Positions 33,949 to 43,583 are shown, counted from the first letter of the stretch. The stretch: DNA of 45,705 nucleotides from an uncultured Deferribacteres bacterium (GCA_913009825.1 CAJVYQ010000039.1:1-45705), one strand, 5' to 3'. Translations and numbers: made by a program. Notes: generated from the letters alone by a model not told the origin.

Positions 33949-34830
33949 ATGAGTTTGAAAAGTATTTCTCTGTTTATCTTCTCTATTGTTTTAGCCGGCT
34001 GCGGCAACGGATCGGACAAGAATATTTATACCGGCGTAATTGAAGGCAAATCGATTCAGGTACCGGCCTTAATTCCGGGAAAACTGGTGCAATTAAATGC
34101 GGATACCGGTGACAGAGTGATCAGAGGCCAGGTGTTGGCCGTTGTCGATTCCATCGAATTGGTTTACCGAAGCCGGCAAATAAAAGCAGGACTGCAGGGA
34201 ATAACGGTTCAGAAAAAAATTGCTAAAACATCTCTGCAGCGCGCACAAGCCGATTTAGGCTACATGAAGGAAAAATATGAGCGAATGGAGAGATTAGTGG
34301 CCGGTCAGACCATGCCGCAGCAGCAAGCCGACGATGTAAAAGTTTTGCTGCAGCGCGCACAATCGGCCCGGAAAGTGGCGGCAGAAACAATGCAGAGCCT
34401 GGCGGCAAAACGGGAGCAGCTCCTTGCTCAATTACAAGCGGTAAAAAAAAAGATCAACGATTGCGTCGTCACGGCGCCGGATGACGGTATCATTGCCACT
34501 AAATTTTTTGAACGGGGCGAAGCAATTCCGCCGCTGAGCCCGGTTGTGGAGATCATTCATATCGATACGGTTGAAGTAAAAATTTACGTTGCGGAACGCA
34601 TGCTGCCGCAGATAAAATACGGACAGGAAGTCGCCATTCGCATCGACGGAATGGAGCGGAAATTAACCGGAAAAATCAATTGGATCAGTCCCAAAGCGGA
34701 ATTTACGCCCAAAATCATTTTAACTCCGGAAACCCGTTCTTCGCTGGTTTACGCCGTGAAAATAACCATCCCCAATCCGGACGGCCTGTTGAAACACGGC
34801 ATGCCGGTGGAGGTGGTTTTGGCCCACTAA
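33949..34830 (+). CDS. HlyD/MFP-type periplasmic adaptor lipoprotein
   Basis: 293 aa. Lipoprotein signal with lipobox LAGC (Cys about 18), then biotinyl-lipoyl-like half VPALIPGKLVQLNADTGDRV, a long coiled-coil hairpin (about 70-170), and the returning lipoyl half ITAPDDGI-like segment VVTAPDDGIIATKFFERGEA followed by the beta-barrel domain (VEVKIYVAERMLPQIKYGQE). GGAGG lies 4 bases before the ATG, 14 bp after tolC. Resembles YbhG/YhiI adaptors that work with YbhFSR-type ABC exporters. Confidence 0.92.
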   Translation: MSLKSISLFIFSIVLAGCGNGSDKNIYTGVIEGKSIQVPALIPGKLVQLNADTGDRVIRGQVLAVVDSIELVYRSRQIKAGLQGITVQKKIAKTSLQRAQADLGYMKEKYERMERLVAGQTMPQQQADDVKVLLQRAQSARKVAAETMQSLAAKREQLLAQLQAVKKKINDCVVTAPDDGIIATKFFERGEAIPPLSPVVEIIHIDTVEVKIYVAERMLPQIKYGQEVAIRIDGMERKLTGKINWISPKAEFTPKIILTPETRSSLVYAVKITIPNPDGLLKHGMPVEVVLAH

Positions 34831-35403
34831 CGCACGAAAGAATTTGTAACACTTTAGCTCTTTGAAAATATGGTATTCACCCTTTTTCTCCCTCCCTCTT
34901 CGGTAAGCCCGGGACAGTTCTCCTTAAAGGGTGATAATTATTACGCCCCTTCAGGGCGATGAGAAAATATGAGATAAATCAACCCCGGGTTCTTCCCGGG
35001 ACTGATTTATCTCACCCTTTCAGGGTGAAAAATTTGCAGAAATATGCTCTGAAAGAGCAAAATATATCAGCCCGGTGCGAAGCGCCGGGATTTGAAATAA
35101 CCAGAACCTGTATCAGCCCTGAAGGGGCGCTATAAATCCTACCTAAAAATAATGCCTTCACGCAGATGAGGGTAGAGCACTCCCTATTAAAGGTTGATAT
35201 TTTTCAAAGAATTAAAGTATGACAAGAATTTTATGTAGTCAGTGTGTTAACATTAATTTATCCGGAGGACAGCCACAAAGTTATATTTAGTATTTAAGTG
35301 AATTTTGGCCATTATCCGAAATTGGAATACAAACGTTAATATCATGATTTTTTGTGTATTTCGTGTGTTTCGCGGGCAATAAAAATGGCGGGCAGACAAA
35401 AAA
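34831..35403. repeat. Cluster of palindromic repeats within the efflux operon
   Basis: 573 bp without a gene. At least five hairpins share CTTCAGGG/CCCTGAAGG cores: GCCCCTTCAGGGC (34954-34967), a long one at 34971-35013 (GAGATAAATCA and TGATTTATCTC arms enclosing CCCGGG pairs), CACCCTTTCAGGGTG (35013-35027), TGCTCTGAAAGAGCA (35044-35058) and CCCGGTGC-GAA-GCGCCGGG (35071-35090). CCCTGAAGGGGC follows near 35116. The end (35345-35385) has TTTCGTGTGTTTCGCGGG-type repeat. It separates the adaptor from the ATPase genes of one transporter. Confidence 0.7.
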
Positions 35404-36321
35404 ATGAACGCAATTAAAATAACAAACTTTCACAAAAATTACAACTCGGTAGAGGCGGTAAAAGGGATCGATCTTGCCGTGAACTCCGGCGAACTGTTCG
35501 GCATCATCGGACCGGACGGCGCCGGCAAAACCACGCTCACCCGGGCCGTCTGCACCCTGTTGGTGCCGGATGATGGAACCATTTTTGTCGATGGTAAAGA
35601 TGTGGTACAAAACGTTGCCCGGATCCGTGCCATTCTTGGCTACATGCCGCAGCGTTTCTCCCTTTACCCCGATCTGTCCGTCGAGCAAAACTTGCGCTTT
35701 TTTGCCGATCTGTTTCAGGTACCGGCACAGGAACGGGAAGAAAGGTTGGCAAAGCTGTTCCGGTTTTCCCGGCTGGAACCGTTTAAAAAGCGCAAAGCAG
35801 AAGCGCTTTCCGGCGGTATGAAACAGAAACTGGCGCTCTCCTGCGCCCTGATTCACACCCCCAAAATCCTTGTTCTGGACGAACCCACATTGGGTGTGGA
35901 CCCGCTCTCCAGACAGGAATTCTGGCAGATTCTGCATAAAATCCGCGATGAGGGGTCGACCATCCTGGTAACCACTTCTTACATGGACGAGGCGGAACAG
36001 TGCGACCGCGTAGCGCTGTTTTTTAAAGGAGAAATTGTCGGGCTTGATACGCCTGAAAATCTGAAAAATCACTATCCGTTTCCCATCTACAAAATCTACG
36101 GCGGCGATCTGCGCGGATTAAAAAGTTTCTTCGATACCCTGAACACGGTGCACACCTCGCAACTGTTTGGCGATGCCCTTCACGTAAGTTTCGCAGAGGA
36201 ACCGTCTTTAACAGACTGGAAAGCGTGGCAGGCAAAGAGCGGCGGCAATCTGCAGCGGTGGGTTCATCATTCGCCGAGTATCGAAGACGTCTTTCTGGAA
36301 TTGCTGCGGGAGCAAACATGA
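35404..36321 (+). CDS. ABC transporter ATP-binding protein (first of two)
   Basis: 305 aa. Walker A GPDGAGKTTL (about 38-47), Q-loop in GYMPQRFSLYPDLSVEQN, signature LSGGMKQKLALSCAL, Walker B KILVLDEPTLGVDP and the switch region ILVTTSYMDEAEQCDRV. It is equivalent to the N-terminal half of E. coli YbhF, which carries two ATPase domains in one chain; here they are separate genes. The ribosome site is weak. The TGA stop overlaps the ATG of the second ATPase gene. Confidence 0.94.
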   Translation: MNAIKITNFHKNYNSVEAVKGIDLAVNSGELFGIIGPDGAGKTTLTRAVCTLLVPDDGTIFVDGKDVVQNVARIRAILGYMPQRFSLYPDLSVEQNLRFFADLFQVPAQEREERLAKLFRFSRLEPFKKRKAEALSGGMKQKLALSCALIHTPKILVLDEPTLGVDPLSRQEFWQILHKIRDEGSTILVTTSYMDEAEQCDRVALFFKGEIVGLDTPENLKNHYPFPIYKIYGGDLRGLKSFFDTLNTVHTSQLFGDALHVSFAEEPSLTDWKAWQAKSGGNLQRWVHHSPSIEDVFLELLREQT

Positions 36322-37067
36322 ATCGGCAAATATCGGTTTACACAGATCAATTAACGCGGCGGTTTGGTAAATTTGTGGCGGTGGACGGAGTGAGTATCTC
36401 TGTTTACCGGGGCGAAATATTCGGATTTTTGGGCGCAAACGGCGCCGGTAAAACCACGCTGATTCGCATGTTGTGCGGCCTGCTGAAGCCGTCGGGCGGC
36501 GAAGGCTCCGTAGCCGGATTTGACATCAAAGAAAAAAGCGAGCAGATAAAAAAACGGATCGGCTATATGAGTCAGCGATTTTCGCTGTACGCCGATTTGA
36601 CCGTGACTGAAAACATTCATTTTTACGGCGCCATTTACGGCTTAGCCAAAGAAGAGATCAGACAGCGGGAAGAAGAACTGGTGAGTCAGGTTGGTCTGGA
36701 TCCGTACATGAATCAAATGACCAAAGATCTGCCGCTGGGCATCAAACAGCGGTTGGCTTTGGGCTGCGCCATGCTGCACAACCCGCCCATTCTGTTTCTG
36801 GACGAGCCAACATCCGGCGTCGATCCGCAGGCGCGCCGGGGATTCTGGAACCTGCTGTACGAAACGGTTCAAACAGGGAAAACCATCTTTGTCACTACTC
36901 ATTATATGGACGAGGCGGAATACTGCCACCGTGTCTCCATCATGGATCAGGGAAAGATCATCGAAATGGGCTCGCCGTCCCAATTGAAGGAGAGCCACAA
37001 AAAATCCACCATACAGGATGTGTTCATCGCGCTGGTCGGCGGGGAAAAAACGGATCAAAAAGAGTGA
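36318..37067 (+). CDS. ABC transporter ATP-binding protein (second of two)
   Basis: 249 aa. Walker A GANGAGKTTLIRML, GYMSQRFSLYADLTVTEN, Walker B PILFLDEPTSGVDPQA and FVTTHYMDEAEYCHRV. The signature is the altered LPLGIKQRLALGCAM, as in the C-terminal half of YbhF-like proteins, in place of LSGG. The start at 36318 overlaps the previous stop (ATGA). The open frame extends to 36225, but that would overlap the first ATPase gene by nearly 100 bases. Confidence 0.93.
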   Translation: MNRQISVYTDQLTRRFGKFVAVDGVSISVYRGEIFGFLGANGAGKTTLIRMLCGLLKPSGGEGSVAGFDIKEKSEQIKKRIGYMSQRFSLYADLTVTENIHFYGAIYGLAKEEIRQREEELVSQVGLDPYMNQMTKDLPLGIKQRLALGCAMLHNPPILFLDEPTSGVDPQARRGFWNLLYETVQTGKTIFVTTHYMDEAEYCHRVSIMDQGKIIEMGSPSQLKESHKKSTIQDVFIALVGGEKTDQKE

Positions 37068-37128
37068 ACCGGTCAAATTTATGCAAGACGATTCACCCTA
37101 TCACCGAATAACAAAATACGGAAAAAGG

Positions 37129-38244
37129 ATGAAAAAACGACATAATCGGATTTTTGCCGTCGTGCGCAAAGAATATCTGCACATCATCCATGATTACCGC
37201 ACTCTTTTTATTGTTTTTTTGATGCCTGTGGCGCAATTGATCATATTCGGTTATGCATTGAATATGGAAATTCAGCGGGTGGATATGGCGGTGATTGACC
37301 GTGCAAGGTCGCCCAAAGCCCAAAAACTGATTGAGGAATTTGGCGGCAGCAGCTATTTTAACCTGTTTTATTACGATGGCCGCTACGCCGATATTGAAAC
37401 CCTGTTCAAAACGCGGCGGGCAAAAGTGATTATGACCATCCCACGGGATTTTGACCGCCGGCTTTTACGCCGGTCCATGGTACCGGTTCAATTTCTCATC
37501 GATGCATCCGATGCCAACGCGGCCACGCTGATCCGCAATTACTGCAATCAGATCATCACCAATTTCAACTTAAAAACGGGAAACCGGACGGCTCTGCCGT
37601 TCGATCTGCGCCGCACTATCTATTTTAACCCCAATATGAAAAGCGCCTATTTTTTTGTGCCCGGCCTGATCGCATTGATACTGATTATGATTTCCGCCCT
37701 GCTAACCAGCGTCACCATTGCACGGGAAAAGGAAACGGGCACCATGGAACAGATTTTGGTATCACCGGTGCGGCCGCGCGAGATTATCATCGGCAAAGTA
37801 CTGCCGTATATTCTCCTCTCTTTTATGGACGGCGCCGTTATCCTCGCCATTGCAAAATTTGTCTTCCAGGTACCGTTCACCGGCAGTCTTCTGCTATTGA
37901 TTTTGCTCTCCGTGCTTTACATCATCACCGCGCTGAGTATGGGCCTGATGATCTCAACCGTGGCGCCAACCCAACAGGTTGCCATGATGATGGCGCTAAC
38001 CGCCACGCTTCTACCCACCATCATGCTGTCCGGTTTGATTTTCCCCATCGCTTCCATGCCGGAAATTTTGCAGTATTTCACTTACATTGTGCCGGCAAGA
38101 TTTTACCTGTTAATTGTACGCGGGATTTTGCTGAAAGGAAGCGGTTTCGTACAGTTATTGGCGCCATCTGCCATATTGGCCTTCATGTCTTTTTTTCTGC
38201 TCAATGTGGCCGTACGTAAATTCAGCCTGAATCTGGAGAAGTAG
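37129..38244 (+). CDS. ABC-2 type permease (YbhS-like)
   Basis: About 371 aa. One N-terminal transmembrane helix (LFIVFLMPVAQLIIFGYALN), a large external loop (about 50-165), then five helices with the ABC-2 pattern VTIAREKETGTMEQILVSPV and VAPTQQVAMMMALTATLLPT. ATG 37129 gives the canonical short N-terminus KEYLHIIHDYRTL; an ATG at 37081 and an open frame from 37018 would give longer versions. Forms the export channel with the gene at 38246. Confidence 0.9.
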   Translation: MKKRHNRIFAVVRKEYLHIIHDYRTLFIVFLMPVAQLIIFGYALNMEIQRVDMAVIDRARSPKAQKLIEEFGGSSYFNLFYYDGRYADIETLFKTRRAKVIMTIPRDFDRRLLRRSMVPVQFLIDASDANAATLIRNYCNQIITNFNLKTGNRTALPFDLRRTIYFNPNMKSAYFFVPGLIALILIMISALLTSVTIAREKETGTMEQILVSPVRPREIIIGKVLPYILLSFMDGAVILAIAKFVFQVPFTGSLLLLILLSVLYIITALSMGLMISTVAPTQQVAMMMALTATLLPTIMLSGLIFPIASMPEILQYFTYIVPARFYLLIVRGILLKGSGFVQLLAPSAILAFMSFFLLNVAVRKFSLNLEK

Positions 38245-38245
38245 T

Positions 38246-39367
38246 ATGCAGCAAATCCTGGCTATGATCCGCAAAGAGTTCAAACAGATTTTTCGTGACA
38301 TTCCCATGATGGCCATTATTTTCATTGTGCCGATCATTCAATTGTTCGTTTTGGCATTTGCCATCACGGTGGATGTAAAACAGATCAAACTTTTGATCAG
38401 CGATTTTGACGACAGCCGGGCCAGCAGGGAGATTATCCGCGCCTTCGGCAACACCGATCGCTTTAAAATTGTGGGCTACACGCATGATCTGAATTGTGTC
38501 CGGGGGAATTTCCAGGAGTGGAAGGCGCAGATGGCGTTGATCATACCGCCCGATTTCAGCAAAAAAATGGCGCGCAATCTGCATCCGCAGGTGCAAATCA
38601 GCATAGACGGCGTGGACGGCAATACGGCCGGCGTGGCGCTGGGCTACGCGCAGGGAATTTTATCGCAATTCGGCACCGAATTTCTAATTCAACCCCAATA
38701 CCGTTCACGTTTGAAGGATGTGCATCTGGTAACCATGGTGGAACGGATGTGGTACAATCCGGATTTGAGCAGCGAGCAGTACATGGTGCCGGGGATTGCC
38801 GTTGTGTTATTGACTATTTTACCCATGATGCTCTCCGCCATGAGCCTGGTGCGGGAAAAAGAGATCGGCACACTGGAGCAATTGATGGTGACGCCGTTGA
38901 AAAAACATCAATTGCTGTTGGGAAAATTAATCCCTTTTCTGATCCTTTCTTTTATCGAGTTGGCCCTCCTGATTGCAATCGCTATGCCGGTTTTTAATAT
39001 CTCCATGAACGGGAGTTTTTTTCTGTTGGCCGTGCTGGCATTTTTTTATCTGTTCACTACACTTGGCCTGGGCATTTTCATTTCCACCGTAACCCAAACA
39101 CAGCAGCAGGCCATGTTTTTTGCCTGGTTTATCATGGTTTTCATGATTTTGATGAGCGGTTTTTTCATTCCCATCGAAAATATGCCCCAACTTTTGCAGA
39201 AGTTAACTTACCTCAATCCCATGCGATATTTCATGTATATTATGCGCGACATTTTCCAAAAAGGCTCCTCCATTCGTTTTCTTTACAAAGACGCAGTCCC
39301 GATGACCATTTACGGATTGTTGATTTTTTCATTCAGTGTGATTAAATTCCAAAAGCGAGTAGGATAA
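38246..39367 (+). CDS. ABC-2 type permease (YbhR-like)
   Basis: 373 aa, paralogous to the preceding gene. N-terminus MQQILAMIRKEFKQIFRDIP, first helix AIIFIVPIIQLFVLAFAIT, external domain, then MSLVREKEIGTLEQLMVTPL and TQTQQQAMFFAWFIMVFMIL with the closing helices. GGAG lies 9 bases before the ATG, and only 1 base separates it from the previous stop. Last gene of the efflux system. Confidence 0.92.
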   Translation: MQQILAMIRKEFKQIFRDIPMMAIIFIVPIIQLFVLAFAITVDVKQIKLLISDFDDSRASREIIRAFGNTDRFKIVGYTHDLNCVRGNFQEWKAQMALIIPPDFSKKMARNLHPQVQISIDGVDGNTAGVALGYAQGILSQFGTEFLIQPQYRSRLKDVHLVTMVERMWYNPDLSSEQYMVPGIAVVLLTILPMMLSAMSLVREKEIGTLEQLMVTPLKKHQLLLGKLIPFLILSFIELALLIAIAMPVFNISMNGSFFLLAVLAFFYLFTTLGLGIFISTVTQTQQQAMFFAWFIMVFMILMSGFFIPIENMPQLLQKLTYLNPMRYFMYIMRDIFQKGSSIRFLYKDAVPMTIYGLLIFSFSVIKFQKRVG

Positions 39368-39381
39368 AATCGGGAGAAAAA

Positions 39382-40314
39382 TTGCCGGCCGTTATTTACA
39401 GGTTCAAAGATTTTTTAAAAGACCGCTACCCGTTTCCGGTGCGTAAACTGCCCGTTCATACTCATCTGGGTTGTCCGCATCGCGAAAACCGCACCGGCCC
39501 CGGTGGCTGTGTGTATTGCTACAACTCCGGCTTCAGCGAGTTGCCGGATCATTTTATCGATGTGCACCGGCAGATGCGGGAAGGCATTTCCCGGGCGCGG
39601 CAAAAAGGTTTCAGCGGCAAGTTTATTGCTTATTTTCAAACGGACACCAACACCTACGCTTCCGTAAAAATCCTTGAACCGTGGTGGCGCTCCATCTACC
39701 AATTCCCGGACGATATCATCGGTTTGGCGGTCAGTACCCGCCCTGATTATCTCCCGGAAAAAACGCTGGAATTGCTTGCCGGAATTGGCCGGGACAGGAT
39801 GGTCTGGCTGGAATTGGGTTTGCAATCTGCTAATGACCGGACGCTTGAATGGATTAACCGGGGGCACAACTACCGCTGTTTTGCCGAGACCGTTATGCAG
39901 GTGAAAAGGTATGAAAATATTCTGCTTGCGGCGCACATCATTCTCGGTCTGCCCGGAGAGGACAGAGCGGATATGCTGCACACCGTCACAGAGATCAACC
40001 GTCTGGAATTGGACGGCGTTAAAATCCACCATTTGCAGGTGGTACAAAAAACCGTTCTGGCCGACCGGTATGCCGAAGGCAGAGTAAAAACGTTCACGGA
40101 GAAAGAATATATCCGTTTGCTTATCGATCTGCTGCCTCATCTTTCCCCGGATATTTCCATCCACCGTCTGGCGGGCGATACACGGGACGATCTGCTCATT
40201 GCGCCCCGCTGGAAACTGACCAAAACAACGATTATCCAACGGGTCGAATCCGGTTTGCGGGAGACGGGGAAATATCAGGGATGTTTGTGGCGGAAAGAAG
40301 TTCTTAGAAATTGA
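39382..40314 (+). CDS. Radical SAM protein, TIGR01212/YhcC family
   Basis: 310 aa. The 4Fe-4S site is the atypical C-x11-C-x2-C in GCPHRENRTGPGGCVYCYNS, the same spacing as YhcC-like proteins. Further landmarks: FIAYFQTDTNTYASV, STRPDYLPEKTLELLA, LELGLQSANDRTLEWINRGH, HIILGLPGEDRADML, IHRLAGD. Start TTG (39382) has GGGAG 5 bases upstream. Probably modifies tRNA or another macromolecule, reaction unproven. It follows the efflux operon by 14 bp and may be co-transcribed. Confidence 0.92.
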   Translation: MPAVIYRFKDFLKDRYPFPVRKLPVHTHLGCPHRENRTGPGGCVYCYNSGFSELPDHFIDVHRQMREGISRARQKGFSGKFIAYFQTDTNTYASVKILEPWWRSIYQFPDDIIGLAVSTRPDYLPEKTLELLAGIGRDRMVWLELGLQSANDRTLEWINRGHNYRCFAETVMQVKRYENILLAAHIILGLPGEDRADMLHTVTEINRLELDGVKIHHLQVVQKTVLADRYAEGRVKTFTEKEYIRLLIDLLPHLSPDISIHRLAGDTRDDLLIAPRWKLTKTTIIQRVESGLRETGKYQGCLWRKEVLRN

Positions 40315-40345
40315 CCTTCTTTGAGAAGGTCGGTTTCTTTCTCTT
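40313..40345 (+). terminator. Hairpin terminator after radical SAM gene
   Basis: GACCTTCT, loop TTG, AGAAGGTC, then a T-rich tract. It overlaps the stop codon. The stem equals the inner part of the GAAGCTGACCTTCT hairpins at 18597 and 31585. Confidence 0.65.
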
Positions 40346-40630
40346 TACCAATCGAAAAAGCTTGCTTACATGATTGAAATTGGTTTTATTATTTTTAATT
40401 ACTCAGTCCGCGAATAACACGGATGAAACGAATAGAGGTAAGATGGCGCTTTATGTGCTATTTTCTTACAGCAAAAACATAGAATCCTTTTCAGCAAGCT
40501 CTGAGATACAGTGAGTTACGGGACATTACAAAATTTAGTTTTAAAAATTAGAAAAAGATTTCGTTAGTAATGGGCTAAATGAATCGTTAGTATGTAACAC
40601 ATTTGGCCATTTACAATAGGAGAAAGTTTT
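40346..40630. other. AT-rich non-coding gap before the TPR gene
   Basis: Together with the terminator this makes a 316-bp gap. It holds one GCGAATAACACGGATGAAACGAATAG-type repeat fragment (40410-40436), similar to 60-88, and otherwise unremarkable AT-rich DNA. No clear promoter was found. Confidence 0.5.
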
Positions 40631-42136
40631 ATGAAAAGATGCTTATGCATATTTTTTTTGATTATTTTAAACTATTCTATCCTTTTTGCTCAAAATAGCA
40701 GAGTAGACGAATTGGTAAATCAGGGAATAGATTTGGTTTATAATATGAAATTTGAAGAAGCTGACATAAAATTCGATGAAATGATTCGAATAAACCCGGA
40801 AAATGCACAGGGATATTTTTTCAAATCCGGCAATTATTTTTGGTGGTTCAGCATAAATATTCAAAACGACGAGATAGGTGAAAAATTTAAGGAATTTTCA
40901 TTTCAAGCCGTTAAGATAGCGAAAAAAATGTTAGATAAAAACGAAAATGATATTGATGCACTGTTTTATTTAGGCGGCGCATATGGAAACCTTGGCCGTT
41001 ATTATGGCATGACAAATAGTTGGCTCAAAGCTTATTGGTATGGAAAGAAGGGTAAAAATTATTTAAAAAAAGTAATAAAAAGAAACAATGAATATTATGA
41101 TGCATATTTAGGGTTGGGAATTTATCATTATTATGCGGATATTATGCCAAAATTTGTAAAAGCCATATCATTTTTATTAGGTATTGAAGGGAATAGAGAT
41201 AAAGGTCTTAAGGAACTTCAATTAGCTGTGTCTAAAGGCAATTATACCAAAGCTGAAGCTATGATGTTTCTCGGGGATATTTATCTTGACTTTGAGAAAA
41301 ATTATAAAAAAGCTATTTCTTTATTCAAAGACTTGTCAAATAAATATCCCAATAATCCGAGTTTCAAATTGAGCTTAGGAAAATGCTACTTAAATCTAAA
41401 GAAACATGAACCAGCAATTGAGGTCTTTAAAAATGCTTTAAATTTGAAAGCCTGTAAAAAATACCCGTACTTTAAAAATTTTATTTACTATTATTTGGGT
41501 GCAGCCTATTTTGGACAAAATAATTTCGAAGAAGCCTTAGCAGCCTATTTGGAAATATTTTCAACTTCTAAGTTAAATGAAGAAAACAAATCCTGGGTTT
41601 ACCCATGGTCGATTTATAATGCAGGAGAATGCTATGCAATACTGGACTCTGTTAAAAAATCTCGTAATTGTTATCAAAGAATAAAAAAGAAAGATAGCAA
41701 AAATGCCTTTAAGGCAGCTCAGGAAAGACTCAAGCATCCATTAACAACAACACAAATAGGTTTGATTAAAGGCAGAAATTATTTCAGTTGCGGACAATAT
41801 AACAATGCTACTTTCTTATTTCATGATTTAATAAAAAAAGAAGAAAATAATCACAATTTTAAAAATGAGACTTTATTAGCGGAAATATATTATAATATGG
41901 GCAAGGTAGAATTCGAGATGAAAGAATATCAAAAAGCAATTCAAACCTTCAGTAAGGTATTCTCTTTTGATAATGTTAAGGAAGACTGGATAAAACCGTG
42001 GTCTCATTTCCGGTTAGGAAATTGTTACAAAGAATTGGGCGATATAAAAAATGCAGTAAAAGAATATGATTTAGCCTACTCTTATAAGGATTCAGGATTG
42101 CATTTTGAAATAGAAAAAGTAAAAAAGACTATATAA
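40631..42136 (+). CDS. Exported TPR-repeat protein, AT-rich
   Basis: 501 aa. A signal peptide (CLCIFFLIILNYSILFAQ) is followed by TPR-type repeats over the whole length, for example DIKFDEMIRINPENAQGYFF, AISLFKDLSNKYPNNPSFKL, ALAAYLEIFSTSKLNEENKS and AIQTFSKVFSFDNVKEDWIK. AGGAG lies 8 bases before the ATG. Its base composition and Lys/Asn/Ile-rich product differ visibly from the flanking genes, suggesting acquisition from elsewhere. It is similar in design, not in sequence, to the TPR protein at 24283. Confidence 0.85.
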   Translation: MKRCLCIFFLIILNYSILFAQNSRVDELVNQGIDLVYNMKFEEADIKFDEMIRINPENAQGYFFKSGNYFWWFSINIQNDEIGEKFKEFSFQAVKIAKKMLDKNENDIDALFYLGGAYGNLGRYYGMTNSWLKAYWYGKKGKNYLKKVIKRNNEYYDAYLGLGIYHYYADIMPKFVKAISFLLGIEGNRDKGLKELQLAVSKGNYTKAEAMMFLGDIYLDFEKNYKKAISLFKDLSNKYPNNPSFKLSLGKCYLNLKKHEPAIEVFKNALNLKACKKYPYFKNFIYYYLGAAYFGQNNFEEALAAYLEIFSTSKLNEENKSWVYPWSIYNAGECYAILDSVKKSRNCYQRIKKKDSKNAFKAAQERLKHPLTTTQIGLIKGRNYFSCGQYNNATFLFHDLIKKEENNHNFKNETLLAEIYYNMGKVEFEMKEYQKAIQTFSKVFSFDNVKEDWIKPWSHFRLGNCYKELGDIKNAVKEYDLAYSYKDSGLHFEIEKVKKTI

Positions 42137-42193
42137 AAATTTACAAGGATATGTTGAATAATTGATCCGCAATTTAACAGGAAGGGATGAAAA

Positions 42194-43573
42194 ATGAAAT
42201 CTTCACTCACAATCAAAATTGTTATTTTCAGTTTACTTGCCATGTTCAGCACAAATGCATTTGCGCAACTCCCGCAAGAGACGCCTCAGCAGAAAGCTCA
42301 AAGAATGAAATGGTGGACGGATGCGCGGTTCGGCATGTTCATTCATTGGGGATTGTACGCCTTGCCGGCCCGGCATGAATGGGTGAAAAAAAATGAACGG
42401 CTCACCAACGAAGAATATCAAAAATATTTTGAGATGTTCAATCCGGATCTGTTCAACCCCCGGCAATGGGCGAAAATGGCCAAAGAAGCCGGTATGAGAT
42501 ATGCCGTGATTACATCCAAACATCACGAGGGATTTTGTCTGTTCGACTCCAAATACACCGATTACAAGGCGCCCAACACACCCTGCGGCAAAGACCTGAT
42601 CAAAGAATGGGTGGAAGCATTCCGGGCCGAGGGATTGAAAGTGGGTTTCTATTACTCCCTGCTGGACTGGCACCATCCGGATTATACCATCGACCGGAAT
42701 CATCCCCGGAGCGCTTCTTCCGATGAAGAATATGCCCGGCTGAACAAAGGCAGGGACATGAACAAATACCGGAAATACATCAAAAACCAGGTGCGGGAAC
42801 TGCTGACCAATTACGGAAAAATTGATATCATCTGGCTGGATTACTCTTTTCCCGGCGGAAAGCACGGCAAGAGTCGAAAAGACTGGGATTCCATCAATCT
42901 GCTTAAAATGGTGCGGAAACTGCAGCCGCAAATCATCGTCAATGACCGGTTGGATCTGTTGGATGTGCCGGGCGGCTGGGATTTTACCACGCCGGAACAA
43001 TACAAAGTTTCCAAATGGCCGGAAAGGAACGGCAAGCGCATTCCGTGGGAAACCTGCCAGACTTTCTCCGGTTCCTGGGGTTACTACCGGGACGAAACCA
43101 CCTGGAAAGATACGAAACAACTGCTGGTTCTGCTTATCGAATCGGTGAGTAAAGGCGGCAATCTTCTGCTCAATGTGGGTCCCACCGCCAGGGGAACGTT
43201 CGATTACCGCGCCAAAGACAGACTGCACGCCATGGGAGAATGGATGAAGGTCAACAGCCGCTCTGTTTACGGCTGCACCCAGGCGCCGGATCAGTTTCCC
43301 AGGCCTGATAATTGCTTGCTGACTTACAATCCCAAAACCAACCGGTTGTACGTCCATTTACTGGATTACCCCATCAAGCGTTTCACGCTGAAAGGATTCG
43401 GCGGTAAAGTGAAATATGCGCAATTTCTGCACGACGCTTCGGAGCTTAAATTCGGCAAACCGAGATATAATGTTACCTACCAGGAGAAGAAAAGCCCCAA
43501 AGACGTAATTTTGATTCTGCCGGTGGTAAAACCGCCTGTTGAAATTCCGGTTATTGAGCTGTTTTTGAAGTGA
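42194..43573 (+). CDS. GH29 alpha-L-fucosidase
   Basis: 459 aa. A signal peptide (IVIFSLLAMFSTNAFAQ) precedes the GH29 catalytic barrel: WWTDARFGMFIHWGLYALPA, EAGMRYAVITSKHHEGFCLF, GLKVGFYYSLLDWHHPDY. The nucleophile is probably Asp216 in KIDIIWLDYSFPGG. ESVSKGGNLLLNVGPTARG is the usual late motif. It hydrolyses terminal alpha-L-fucose from glycans and is probably periplasmic. No transporter or other glycosidase lies beside it. The GC content is like most of the window, in contrast to the preceding gene. Confidence 0.95.
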   Translation: MKSSLTIKIVIFSLLAMFSTNAFAQLPQETPQQKAQRMKWWTDARFGMFIHWGLYALPARHEWVKKNERLTNEEYQKYFEMFNPDLFNPRQWAKMAKEAGMRYAVITSKHHEGFCLFDSKYTDYKAPNTPCGKDLIKEWVEAFRAEGLKVGFYYSLLDWHHPDYTIDRNHPRSASSDEEYARLNKGRDMNKYRKYIKNQVRELLTNYGKIDIIWLDYSFPGGKHGKSRKDWDSINLLKMVRKLQPQIIVNDRLDLLDVPGGWDFTTPEQYKVSKWPERNGKRIPWETCQTFSGSWGYYRDETTWKDTKQLLVLLIESVSKGGNLLLNVGPTARGTFDYRAKDRLHAMGEWMKVNSRSVYGCTQAPDQFPRPDNCLLTYNPKTNRLYVHLLDYPIKRFTLKGFGGKVKYAQFLHDASELKFGKPRYNVTYQEKKSPKDVILILPVVKPPVEIPVIELFLK

Positions 43574-43583
43574 TTACTTATGT

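Noticed and set aside
35287-36072. Minus-strand open frame (261 codons) opposite the first ABC ATPase
   Set aside because: It covers Walker A and the signature of the true gene in antisense and begins inside the repeat gap.
39415-40239. Minus-strand open frame (274 codons) opposite the radical SAM gene
   Set aside because: Shadow of a well-conserved gene; no start signal and no domain.
42233-43357. Long minus-strand open frame (374 codons) opposite the fucosidase gene
   Set aside because: It is antisense to conserved GH29 motifs, has no ribosome site and no recognisable domain; its length comes from the codon bias of the real gene.
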